From: Candidatus Gastranaerophilales bacterium
GTDB lineage: Bacteria; Cyanobacteriota; Vampirovibrionia; Gastranaerophilales; Gastranaerophilaceae
DNA: 64,000 nucleotides
Direction of reading: 5' to 3'
Assembly: GCA_944322545.1 (NCBI GenBank)
Contig: CALUPF010000014.1
Location: 1-64,000, forward strand
The translations under genes were made by a program, and so were the position numbers. How positions within the stretch are numbered: the first letter of the stretch is position 1; each line of letters begins with the position of its first letter. Of this stretch, positions 8,791-16,692 are shown in pieces. A model generated the notes under the pieces. It had not been told where the DNA came from, did no database searches, and was given only the letters and a program-made list of their open reading frames with translations.

Positions 8791-8855
8791 CGGGAGGTGT
8801 TGAATTTTTCTTTAGAGTTTTTATTTATTTGTTTACATATGTTTACAAATAATAA

Positions 8856-10103
8856 TTATTTATTGAATAGCAAAAAGCTTTCTTTCAAGAATTCATAGCC
8901 TTTTTTGAATGATTCAATATCTACCATTTCGTTGCTTGAATGCATATTATAAATATCGGCAAGTCCTAAAAGATATGGTTTTAAAACTTGTCCATTTTTA
9001 TTTTTTTCATGTGCATAAATATGTGTTTCTGCGCCTGCGTGGAATGAGGATACGTCACCTTTAATTCCTATATGTTCACAAGCTTCAACGCAAAGTTTTT
9101 GTATTGTTTCATCATCAGATTTTTCGAAAGCTTTCATTTTTGATTTTGCGACAAATTCTGCTTTAGCAAGTCCTTCATATTTTTTGTTGAATTTTTCAAC
9201 AATATTTTTGATATCTTCAATTAATTGATTTTCGTTTTCTTCTTCTGAGCTTCTGATTGAATATTTCGCCATAGCTTTTGTGTTAATTATGTTAGTTAGA
9301 CAGTTGTTTGCAACATATTCAATGTAGCTTTTTTGTTCTTGTCCTTTTTGAACAATTTTTTGAATAGTAGGCTCAACTCCACCACCTATAACACAGCCAA
9401 TGTTGATTGAAGTTACTGTGCCATATTCATCGCGTTTGTATTCACCTTGTGGAATTTCATTGATTAATTCTCCGATTAGTTTTACGGCATTTAATCTTGT
9501 TTTATCACCTATATCAATTCCTGAGTGTCCGCCTTTTAAAGCATCAACTGTTAATGTTCCGTTTGTATAGCTTGCTCCTGAAATTTGGATTTGACCTAAT
9601 TTATCAGCGTCTAAAACTAATACGTACTCAGAGTTTATTTCGTTAAATTTTACATTGTGTATACCAGTCATATTTTGTTCTTCATCTTTGGTGAAGATTA
9701 GCTCGAGTCCGCCATGTTTGATTTCAGGATGTTTAGAAAGATAAATTGCTAGTTGCATTGCTGCAGAAACACCGACTTTGTCATCTGAGCCTAGCGGTCT
9801 AGATTTGTCTGTTTCAATAAATTTTCCATCTTCTGAGATTCTTATATTTACAGCTGAATTGTCACCAACTACATCCATATGTGCTGATAAAGCAATAGGC
9901 TTTTTGTTAGTGTCTGTTGGTTTGAGTTCAGCTCTGACATTTCCAAAATCATCATGTTTTGCATCGATGCCTGATGATGTCAGAATTTCAACAATTTTTT
10001 GTGAAACTTTTTCTTCTTCACCTGATGGGGAAGGAATTTCTGCTAATGTACAAAATAAATCTATAAGTTCGTTTTCTTTTCTTAAATTATCAATATTGTT
10101 CAT
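8856..10103 (-). CDS. M20-family metallopeptidase, PepT-like
   Basis: 415 aa di-zinc peptidase of the peptidase T type, likely releasing N-terminal residues from di/tripeptides in the cytoplasm. Metal and catalytic motifs are visible: AHMDVVG with His75 and Asp77, the bridging aspartate in SDDKVG near 107-108, the Glu pair in TKDEEQ (141-142), and a C-terminal AGAETH histidine. The lid domain lies in between (GGHSGID, NIGCVIGGG). An AAAGGAG site precedes the ATG. PepT itself and related M20 tripeptidases of different substrate range are the alternatives. It is a single-gene unit on this strand. Confidence 0.88.
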   Translation of the reverse strand: MNNIDNLRKENELIDLFCTLAEIPSPSGEEEKVSQKIVEILTSSGIDAKHDDFGNVRAELKPTDTNKKPIALSAHMDVVGDNSAVNIRISEDGKFIETDKSRPLGSDDKVGVSAAMQLAIYLSKHPEIKHGGLELIFTKDEEQNMTGIHNVKFNEINSEYVLVLDADKLGQIQISGASYTNGTLTVDALKGGHSGIDIGDKTRLNAVKLIGELINEIPQGEYKRDEYGTVTSINIGCVIGGGVEPTIQKIVQKGQEQKSYIEYVANNCLTNIINTKAMAKYSIRSSEEENENQLIEDIKNIVEKFNKKYEGLAKAEFVAKSKMKAFEKSDDETIQKLCVEACEHIGIKGDVSSFHAGAETHIYAHEKNKNGQVLKPYLLGLADIYNMHSSNEMVDIESFKKGYEFLKESFLLFNK

Positions 10104-10306
10104 AATAAGCTCCTTTACTTCAATAAATATAATAGGAGTCTCATCAGTTTTTGTAAATAATGCGTTTTTATTATATTAAATTGGATTTTTATTTATTATC
10201 TTTATTCACTTTGGGGAAAATACAAAGATGAATTTAAAAAGCTACTAAATATGACTCATATTTTATGCACAAAAAATAGCAATTTATTGAGATTGACAAA
10301 TAATCA

Positions 10307-10417
10307 TTGTTTGAATGTATAGATTTTAGCAATGTATCGGTTGTGATTACAGATTGGCTTAAAAAGAACGCTGACAAAATACAAACTGTGACATTGCCAC
10401 CAATCAAACTAAGCTAG
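10307..10417 (+). pseudogene. Possible remnant of a protein-coding gene (C-terminal fragment)
   Basis: A 36-codon open stretch from TTG 10307 to TAG 10417 reads like a genuine protein C-terminus (ITDWLKKNADKIQ, then TLPPIKLS). There is no ribosome binding site and no open frame upstream, where stops occur in all three frames. The 310-bp gap 10104-10413 shows nothing else except a TTGACA at 10294-10299 without a good -10 box. The simplest reading is a decayed gene end; a short random ORF is also possible. Confidence 0.25.
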
Positions 10418-10599
10418 CCAGCATAAAAGAATCTCGCGTCACATCCGCCTTTGCCGATTTTTAAACGAATAGGTTTAAGACACTTTGGACATCTGCCTAC
10501 ATAGGCAGTGCCTTCTTTATTTTTATAAACTCGTCCATAGACATTACAACAGGTGAACATCACACCAACAAAATTTTTTGTCGAAGGATTATCGTACAT
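10414..10599 (-). CDS. Small zinc-ribbon-like Cys-rich protein
   Basis: 61 aa with five cysteines: CC at residues 17-18, CPKC at 37-40 and a lone Cys at 53. The arrangement suggests a zinc ribbon or treble-clef knuckle followed by a Lys/Arg/Gly-rich segment (RLKIGKGGCDARFFYAG). No family name was recognised. It lies 53 bp downstream of another small Cys-rich gene on the same strand. A TATAAT with a weak -35 in the gap may give it a promoter of its own. The high Cys density and coherent composition argue against a chance ORF. Confidence 0.65.
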   Translation of the reverse strand: MYDNPSTKNFVGVMFTCCNVYGRVYKNKEGTAYVGRCPKCLKPIRLKIGKGGCDARFFYAG

Positions 10600-10652
10600 T
10601 TCTAACTCGATTCAAGTAATAAAATAGTTTACGATAAAATTATACCACTTTT

Positions 10653-10871
10653 TTAATCAGCTAAAACTTGTGGAATGTCCACATCAGGTTTACCCAAAAC
10701 TCTTACTAATTCTAAAACAGAAGCTTTCATTTGGCATTTTTGAGATGTTCCGTTAAAGAAATCTGTATAAAAACACCCTTCGCACACGCATCCTCTTTTA
10801 TAACATTCTAAAGCTGTATTGGTCCATCTTCTTACTGCAATAGATCTACCCATATCTCTGCTTCTAAGCAC
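10653..10871 (-). CDS. Small Cys-rich protein with a CxCxxC cluster
   Basis: 72 aa. The core CYKRGCVCEGCFY (about residues 23-35) plus a later QKCQMK gives five cysteines that could bind zinc or an iron-sulfur cluster. The C-terminal part (ASVLELVRVLGKPD) looks helical. The GTG start at 10871 is preferred because GGGAGG lies 8 bases upstream; an ATG six codons later lacks one. It is probably co-transcribed with the Cys-rich gene at 10414-10599. Function was not recognised. Confidence 0.65.
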   Translation of the reverse strand: MLRSRDMGRSIAVRRWTNTALECYKRGCVCEGCFYTDFFNGTSQKCQMKASVLELVRVLGKPDVDIPQVLAD

Positions 10872-11262
10872 TTAATTTTCCTCCCAAAGTATTTCCCCTT
10901 GACCTTTAAAAGGGTCCCATCCCTGTCAATTATTTTGGTCATTCGATGTGGTTATTTCTTGCAAACCCAATAGTGGCGCACTTGAATAACCTTCTTTTTC
11001 TTATTATATAGACAAAAATCCTTTTTACAAGCCAATCATGGGGAATTGTAACGATATGTTTCAAGCTTGCAATTCCTGAAATATCAAGAATTTCAAGGGT
11101 TTTGGGGCTGTGTATTTCGCGCCATGACATGGTTTCGGCGTTTTAATGACATGCAAACCATGTCGTAGCACATGTTTTCATGCATTTTTGTGTGTTTTAA
11201 GAAATGTAAAATTTTGTCAATACGTTTAATTTTTAACCTGAAATTAACGTAAATTAACATAT
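10872..11262. other. Unusual intergenic stretch with palindromes and atypical base composition
   Basis: This gap of nearly 400 bp holds no gene that I can support. It contains a near-palindrome GACCTTTAAAAGGGTC (10901-10916), an 11-bp palindrome centred at 11127, and a perfect 10-bp inverted repeat (11126-11135 with 11155-11164). Around 10939-11165 the sequence is less AT-rich than its neighbours. A 63-codon minus-strand ORF spans most of that part but lacks a ribosome binding site. It may be a non-coding RNA, a leader for the Cys-rich genes or a decayed repeat element. Confidence 0.4.
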
Positions 11263-11291
11263 TTGAATTGATCTGTGAAATAGTCTATATT
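11263..11291 (+). promoter_or_regulatory. Sigma-70-like promoter for the fliFGHI operon
   Basis: TTGAAT (11263-11268), 17-bp spacing, then TATATT (11286-11291). It lies 57 bp upstream of the fliF TTG start and after an AT-rich stretch with two copies of a TTAAC-type motif. No sigma-28 or sigma-54 promoter was seen, so expression by the housekeeping sigma factor is the simplest inference. Confidence 0.5.
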
Positions 11292-11348
11292 TTTAATATA
11301 GGTAAGTTGTGCCTTGAAACAGATAAATAACTAGACAAAGGGGAAAAA

Positions 11349-12929
11349 TTGGAGACAAATTATTTTAAGCTGTTTATAGATGATTTAACTAAATTGTGGA
11401 ACGGCTTAGAAATGGGCCAAAAATTTGGAATAGTGGTTTTAAGTGCAATCACTTTGGTTGTTGCTTCATTTTTTATAATGAAGTCAATGGAACCAAATTG
11501 GTCTGTTTTGTATTCTGATTTGTCTCCTCAAGATGCAGCTGCTGTATCAGAAAGCTTGAAAAAAAGCGGTTACCCATTTAAATTGAGCTCAGATAAAAAA
11601 TCTGTCATGGTGCCTGCAGAGCTGCAGGATGAATTAAGAATTTATGTTGCAGAAAATGATTTGATTCAAGATTCATCACCTGGGTTTGAATTGTTAGATG
11701 ATATGCAATTAGGTTCTACTGATTTTAAAAATAAGTTGACCAAACAAAGAATATATCAAGGTGAATTGACTCGTTCTATTGAAAAAATGAGTGGAGTAAG
11801 AAAAGCTAGAGTTCAGATTGCTGATCCTGAACGTTCTGTTTTTCAGGAACGAGATGAAGCTCCGACAGCTTCTGTTATGTTGATTTTAGAACCTGGATAT
11901 AAACTTAAAACTAGTCAGGTTAAAGCTATTAAAAATCTTGTTGCTTATGCCATTCCAAGATTAACTCCTGAAAAAGTTTTTCTTACTGACCAGTCAGGAA
12001 ATAATCTTTCAGATGAGATTGAAAAAAATTCAAACGACATAGAAAGTTATAAAACTAATTTTGAAACTCAAACAGCGAAAAAAGTTCAAGCAGTTTTGGA
12101 TAAGATCGTTGGTTCAGATAATGCTTCTGTTCAGGTGAGTGCAGATATTGATTTCAATTCTACACGCTCTACTATTGAAAGTTACACTCCGGTAGGTGAC
12201 ACTCAACAGGGTGTTTTGACTTCATCTCAAACTGAAACAGAAAATTATGACAATCCTTATCCAAATCAACCTGGCGTTCAGACTGGTTCTAACAATCCGC
12301 CACCTGTTAATACTCAAACAGGTCAGCCAAAGAACTTGAATTATCAAAAGCAAAAAACAGCTGCAAACTACGCAGTTTCAAAAGAGGTTAAACAGATAGT
12401 TTATGCTCCAGGTTCTGTGAAAAGAATGACTATTGCAGTTGCTGTAAATAAAATTTTAACAACTCAAGAAAAAGAAGAACTAGAAAAACTCATTATTTCA
12501 GCTAGTGGAGCTGATTTAGACAGAGGTGATTTGATTAATGTAACAAGTCTAGAATTCTCTGCTAATGATCAAAACAAAGCTGTTGAGGAAAGTGAAGCAA
12601 AAGCTATTCAACAAGAAAAAACTCAAGAAATTGTTATTAACAAACTTGTTCCTATGATGGTCATCTTGATTCTTGGATTGGTTGCATTGTTTGTATTCCG
12701 TTCATTGTTTGGAAAATCTACAAAAGAAGAAGCTTGGGAAGATGATTTCCAAGAACAGCAACAACAAATTACTGATAGTCTCATAGATAAATTTGAAGTT
12801 GAATCTTTGCCTCAAATTGAAGCAAGATTAAATCCGGAATTGGATAAACTAAAAACTGATTTGACAGATACAATCATGGCTGATCCTTCAGAAGCAGCTA
12901 AGATATTAATTTCATACATTAAGGACTAA
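11349..12929 (+). CDS. fliF: Flagellar MS-ring protein FliF
   Basis: 526 aa. It forms the membrane ring on which the rotor and export gate assemble. Membrane spans are at about 26-45 and 437-456. Between them are the YscJ/FliF ring-building domains (VLYSDLSPQDA, GFELLD, LTRSIEKMSGVRKARVQIA) and a Pro/Gln/Asn-rich linker near 290-330. The cytoplasmic C-terminus (LNPELDKL) binds FliG. The TTG start has a strong AAAGGGG site just upstream. First gene of fliF-fliG-fliH-fliI; no fliE precedes it in the window. Confidence 0.95.
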   Translation: METNYFKLFIDDLTKLWNGLEMGQKFGIVVLSAITLVVASFFIMKSMEPNWSVLYSDLSPQDAAAVSESLKKSGYPFKLSSDKKSVMVPAELQDELRIYVAENDLIQDSSPGFELLDDMQLGSTDFKNKLTKQRIYQGELTRSIEKMSGVRKARVQIADPERSVFQERDEAPTASVMLILEPGYKLKTSQVKAIKNLVAYAIPRLTPEKVFLTDQSGNNLSDEIEKNSNDIESYKTNFETQTAKKVQAVLDKIVGSDNASVQVSADIDFNSTRSTIESYTPVGDTQQGVLTSSQTETENYDNPYPNQPGVQTGSNNPPPVNTQTGQPKNLNYQKQKTAANYAVSKEVKQIVYAPGSVKRMTIAVAVNKILTTQEKEELEKLIISASGADLDRGDLINVTSLEFSANDQNKAVEESEAKAIQQEKTQEIVINKLVPMMVILILGLVALFVFRSLFGKSTKEEAWEDDFQEQQQQITDSLIDKFEVESLPQIEARLNPELDKLKTDLTDTIMADPSEAAKILISYIKD

Positions 12930-12936
12930 TTGAAAA

Positions 12937-13959
12937 ATGGTAGAATTAACTTATGAAACAATGACACAAAGACAAAAGGTTGCAGCGTTATTAATTGCGC
13001 TTGGACCAAGTACTGCTTCTGAGATTTTAAAAAATATCAAGGATGATGAAATTCTTGAGCAAATTACATTTGATATTGCAAGTTTGAATAAAGTTCCATC
13101 TGAGATTTTAAATCAGGTGCTAGAGGAATTTCACTCCCTTTTTTTAGCTAGTGATTATTTATCATCAGGTGGTACAAATTACGCAAGAACATTGCTTGAA
13201 AAGGCGTATGGTCCAGAACAAGCACAGAATATGCTTGGTAGATTGGTTAATTTGTTAACTACAAACCCTTTTCAGTTTTTTAATGACGCTGATCCATCTC
13301 AGCTTGCAACTTCTTTTCAAAATGAAAATCCGCAATTAATCGCTCTTATTTTGGCGTATTTGAAACCAGAAAGTTCTGCAAAGGTTTTAAATAGTTTGCC
13401 TCCTGAGGTGCAAGCTCAGGTTGCTTTCAAAATTGCTGATATGAATTCTACGAATCCGGAAATTATTTCGGAAATCGAGAAAATTGTAGAAGGCAAGTTT
13501 TCTTCAGTTGTTGCCCAAGACTTCTCAAAAGCTGGTGGTGTTGGTGCTTTAGCTAATATTTTGAACCGATCTGATCGTGCTACTGAAAAGAATGTTTTGG
13601 AATATCTTGAATTGAAAAATCTCGAACTTGCTGAAGGTGTTAGAGAGCTTATGTTCGTATTTGAAGATATTATTCAACTTAAAGATAATGCTATTCAAAG
13701 AATTATAAGGGAAGTTGAAACTAGAGATTTAGCAATATCTTTAAAAGGTGTTCGTGAAGAAATCAAAGAAAAAATCTATAATAACATGTCAGAACGTGCT
13801 CAAGCCATGTTAAAAGAAGAACTTGAATATATGGGGCCTGTCAGAGCTAAAGAAGTTCAAGAAAAACAAACAAAAATTGTTGGTATTATTCGTGCATTAG
13901 AATCTGCAGGCGAAATCGTTATTACAAGAGATACAGCTGAGGACGAATACATTGAGTAG
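12937..13959 (+). CDS. fliG: Flagellar rotor/switch protein FliG
   Basis: 340 aa, the usual FliG length. It couples the MS ring to the C-ring and interacts with MotA. The N-terminal KVAALLIALG segment, the middle-domain ENPQLIALILAYL (EHPQ-like) motif, LPPEVQAQVAFKIA, and the C-terminal torque domain with alternating charged residues (IQRIIREVETRDLAISLKG) are all visible. It starts 7 bp after fliF and overlaps fliH by 8 bp. Confidence 0.96.
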   Translation: MVELTYETMTQRQKVAALLIALGPSTASEILKNIKDDEILEQITFDIASLNKVPSEILNQVLEEFHSLFLASDYLSSGGTNYARTLLEKAYGPEQAQNMLGRLVNLLTTNPFQFFNDADPSQLATSFQNENPQLIALILAYLKPESSAKVLNSLPPEVQAQVAFKIADMNSTNPEIISEIEKIVEGKFSSVVAQDFSKAGGVGALANILNRSDRATEKNVLEYLELKNLELAEGVRELMFVFEDIIQLKDNAIQRIIREVETRDLAISLKGVREEIKEKIYNNMSERAQAMLKEELEYMGPVRAKEVQEKQTKIVGIIRALESAGEIVITRDTAEDEYIE

Positions 13960-14737
13960 GATCCATGGTGACAAGGTTAATTTAGGCTCATCTTTTGTTT
14001 TAAGTGCTGAAGGCAGAACAGAGTTAAACAAGGAAATTGTTGATGCAAAAATGATTGCTGATTCAATTATTGCAGATGCTAAAAAGCAAGCTGCTGCAAC
14101 TTTAGCTCAAGCTCAAAACCAAGCTAATGAGATAGTCCAATCAGCTAAAGCTAAAGCAGAGGCATCTATTGATGAAATTACAGCCGATGCAAGAAAACAA
14201 GGTTATGCTGAAGGTTATGAAGATGGCAAAGAAAAAATTACTACTGAATTAGAAAATCGTGTCTATAATGTAGATAATTTTGCTAAAAGCAAATTTGAAA
14301 TAAAAAATAGAATAATAAAATCATTACATTTGGATATTCTTGATTTAGTTTTAGATATTTCTGAAAAAGTTTGTAAGGTGCAAATGCAGAATAATCGAGA
14401 TATATTAACCAAGGTAGTTGCAAATGCTATTTCTCAATTAAAAGAAAAGGAAAATGTGACAATAATAGTACATCCTGAAATGGCGCAAAAGCTTTGTGAT
14501 ATTTCAGAAAAACTAAAGGATTCTATTCACAATCTTCAATCAATCAAAGTTATTGAAGATAATTCTATTTCACCTGATGGAACAATAGTAGAATCAGTTG
14601 GATCTAGAGTTGATGCAAGAGTGAGTGCACAAATTGAATTAATTTCCCAAAAACTTTTAGCTGAATTAAATTCAACTCCAGAAATAGAGCTTTCAAGAGA
14701 GCTCAATGATGTAGATGGGATGAATGACGATATATAA
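13952..14737 (+). CDS. fliH: Flagellar export apparatus protein FliH
   Basis: 261 aa. FliH is the stator-like regulator that holds the FliI ATPase. A long Ala/Gln/Lys-rich coiled coil spans about residues 25-80, followed by the G-rich YAEGYEDGKEKI segment typical of FliH/V-ATPase E-type stalks and a C-terminal E-subunit-like domain (IVHPEMAQ...DGTIVESVGSRVDARV). The TTG start overlaps the fliG stop region. The assignment rests on domain style and on position between fliG and fliI. Confidence 0.82.
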   Translation: MSRIHGDKVNLGSSFVLSAEGRTELNKEIVDAKMIADSIIADAKKQAAATLAQAQNQANEIVQSAKAKAEASIDEITADARKQGYAEGYEDGKEKITTELENRVYNVDNFAKSKFEIKNRIIKSLHLDILDLVLDISEKVCKVQMQNNRDILTKVVANAISQLKEKENVTIIVHPEMAQKLCDISEKLKDSIHNLQSIKVIEDNSISPDGTIVESVGSRVDARVSAQIELISQKLLAELNSTPEIELSRELNDVDGMNDDI

Positions 14738-16056
14738 TGATTAATCTAACAAGATATAGAAACATAATTAATGAAACAAATTCTGTACAAGAGATAGGGA
14801 AAGTCATTCAAATTATCGGTTTGATAATAGAAGCAGATGGACCAAAGGCCAGTATAGGGGATTTGTGCTATATCTACAATAAACATGATGCTCCTCCAAT
14901 TTGGGCAGAGGTTGTAGGTTTTAAGACTTCTAAAATTCTTTTGATGCCTTTAGGTTCAATGGAAGGTTTGATGCCAGGGGCTGTTGTCATAAATACTGGT
15001 TCATCCATGAAAATAAAAGTAGGTCCTCAACTTTTAGGAAGAGTCTTAGATGGTTTAGGTCGTCCTATTGATAATCTTGGTGAAATTAATTCTCAGTCGT
15101 TGTATTCTACTCAAGCTGAGATAATAAATCCTCTTAATCGACAATTGATTAGAACGCCACTTTCTTTAGGTATTCGTGCAATAGATGGGTTTATTACCGC
15201 AGGTAAAGGTCAAAGATTAGGTGTTTTCGCTGGTTCAGGGGTTGGTAAATCGACGACGCTTGCAATGATGGCAAAAAATACAAGCGCAGATTTAAATGTT
15301 ATTGCATTAATAGGTGAACGTGGTCGTGAGGTTAGGGAGTTCATTGAAAGTACGTTAGGTCCTGAAGGGATGAAACGTTCTATCGTTGTTGTTGCCACAT
15401 CAGAGCAGCCGTCTTTGGTGAAAATTAAAGCAGGATTTGTGGCAACTGCAATTGCTGAGTATTTTAGAGATCAGGGCAAAGACGTTTTATTTATGTTAGA
15501 TAGTGTAACTCGTATAGCAATGGCACAACGTGAGGTTGGTCTTGCAGTAGGTGAACCGCCTGCTACTAGAGGTTATACTCCATCTGTTTTTGCATTGATG
15601 CCTAAATTGTTAGAGCGTGCTGGTAGTAATGAATACGGTACAATTACAGGGCTTTATACTGTTTTAGTTGAGGGGGACGATTTTAACGAGCCAATTTCAG
15701 ATACAGCAAGAAGTATTTTAGATGGGCATATTATGTTATCTCGTGAGCTTGCTCATAAAAACCATTATCCTGCTGTTGATGTTTTGCAAAGTGTAAGTAG
15801 GGTAATGAAAGAGGTTACGACTAAAGAACACGTTGCTGCTGCTGGTAAGATTAGGACATTATTAGCTGGTTATAAAAAGAATGAAGATTTGATTAATATA
15901 GGTGCGTATGTTGCAGGTGCTGATCCTGTTACTGATCAAGCTATAAAATACATGCCTGTTATCAATGAATTTTTGCAGCAAAAAGTTGATGAAAAAACTA
16001 CATATGATGAAACAGTTCAAAAGCTTTTATCTTTAGGTGGTTCAATAAACTTTTAA
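14737..16056 (+). CDS. fliI: Flagellum-specific ATPase FliI
   Basis: 439 aa F1-beta-like ATPase that energises flagellar type III export. Walker A is GSGVGKST (about 166-173) and Walker B is VLFMLDSVTR. IGERGREVREF, the GEPPATRGYTPSVF segment and LVEGDD are also characteristic. It shares one base with the fliH stop (TAATG). fliJ does not follow: the plus-strand operon ends here and a convergent minus-strand gene begins beyond. Confidence 0.96.
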   Translation: MINLTRYRNIINETNSVQEIGKVIQIIGLIIEADGPKASIGDLCYIYNKHDAPPIWAEVVGFKTSKILLMPLGSMEGLMPGAVVINTGSSMKIKVGPQLLGRVLDGLGRPIDNLGEINSQSLYSTQAEIINPLNRQLIRTPLSLGIRAIDGFITAGKGQRLGVFAGSGVGKSTTLAMMAKNTSADLNVIALIGERGREVREFIESTLGPEGMKRSIVVVATSEQPSLVKIKAGFVATAIAEYFRDQGKDVLFMLDSVTRIAMAQREVGLAVGEPPATRGYTPSVFALMPKLLERAGSNEYGTITGLYTVLVEGDDFNEPISDTARSILDGHIMLSRELAHKNHYPAVDVLQSVSRVMKEVTTKEHVAAAGKIRTLLAGYKKNEDLINIGAYVAGADPVTDQAIKYMPVINEFLQQKVDEKTTYDETVQKLLSLGGSINF

Positions 16057-16073
16057 TATTTAAAATTGTTATT

Positions 16074-16105
16074 AAAAAAAGCTGTTGAATTAGGGGTTCA
16101 ACAGC
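16074..16105 (-). terminator. Rho-independent terminator for the receiver-like gene
   Basis: A perfect 9-bp stem GCTGTTGAA/TTCAACAGC (16081-16089 with 16097-16105) and a 7-bp loop are followed on the minus strand by seven T residues (16080-16074). It lies 33 bp downstream of the minus-strand stop at 16138. There is no T-run on the plus side, so it serves fliI transcripts less well. Confidence 0.8.
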
Positions 16106-16137
16106 ACAGTCTAAACAGGGATGATAAAATAAAACTT

Positions 16138-16533
16138 TTATATATTCGTATTGTTATATGAATAGGAAATATTTTGTGGTTTGTATCCATTAAGGACGTA
16201 AGGTAGTTCTTCAATTGAATTTATGAATGTTAGAGATTTATCATTCATCATTCTTAGTGTTTTTTGTTCAGGTTTTGCATTTCTAATTATTACGTGAATG
16301 GGGAAATATTCGGAGAATTTTTCAATTGTTGATGCAATGATGAAATTGTATAAGTCAGCATTTATAACAACGTAAGATATGCCTGCAATTTCTAAATACC
16401 TTTCAGCTGATTCAATTTCACTTACAGAGAAAATGTTTTTTTCAGAAATACCAGCTTCAAGACATTTCTCTGTTAATTCAGAAACAGCCTTGATATCTTC
16501 TTCTATTAAAAGTATGGATGTTCTGTTTATCAT
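16138..16533 (-). CDS. Degenerate receiver-domain protein
   Basis: 131 aa, single receiver-like domain with no output domain. The N-terminal LLIEEDIKAV strand carries an acidic cluster and VVINADLYNF offers a possible phospho-acceptor Asp near residue 60. The conserved Thr/Ser and Lys of the switch are not evident (IIRNAKP, SLTFINS), so it may be an atypical or pseudo-receiver. Encoded convergently to fliI and divergently from the flavoprotein at 16693. A motility-related adaptor role is suggested only by position. Confidence 0.6.
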   Translation of the reverse strand: MINRTSILLIEEDIKAVSELTEKCLEAGISEKNIFSVSEIESAERYLEIAGISYVVINADLYNFIIASTIEKFSEYFPIHVIIRNAKPEQKTLRMMNDKSLTFINSIEELPYVLNGYKPQNISYSYNNTNI

Positions 16534-16692
16534 CTTCTCTAGTCCTCTTTATATCTTTTCTATCGAGATGTAACTGAATTTCTTTACAACTAAAGTATGA
16601 ATATCCTACAAATGGTGTAGTTTAAAAAAAGTTATTAGTGGAAGGACTTATGGGTAATAGACAAATATAGTACTGGTTTTTAAAATAATTAA

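Noticed and set aside
8661-8852. Plus-strand 63-codon ORF rich in Phe/Leu
   Set aside because: It is antisense to the better-supported 51-aa minus-strand ORF, has no ribosome binding site, and its hydrophobic composition comes from T-rich DNA.
9778-10179. 133-codon ORF antisense to the PepT-like peptidase
   Set aside because: It mirrors the codon structure of the real minus-strand gene, with no start signal and Ser/Phe-rich shadow composition.
10939-11130. Minus-strand 63-codon ORF
   Set aside because: Its composition is not typical coding for this genome, it lacks a ribosome binding site, and the palindromic DNA is a better description; kept only as an unusual region.
10872-11262. tRNA or rRNA fragment
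   Set aside because: No cloverleaf, no GGTTCGAATCC-like T-arm and no rRNA motif was found.
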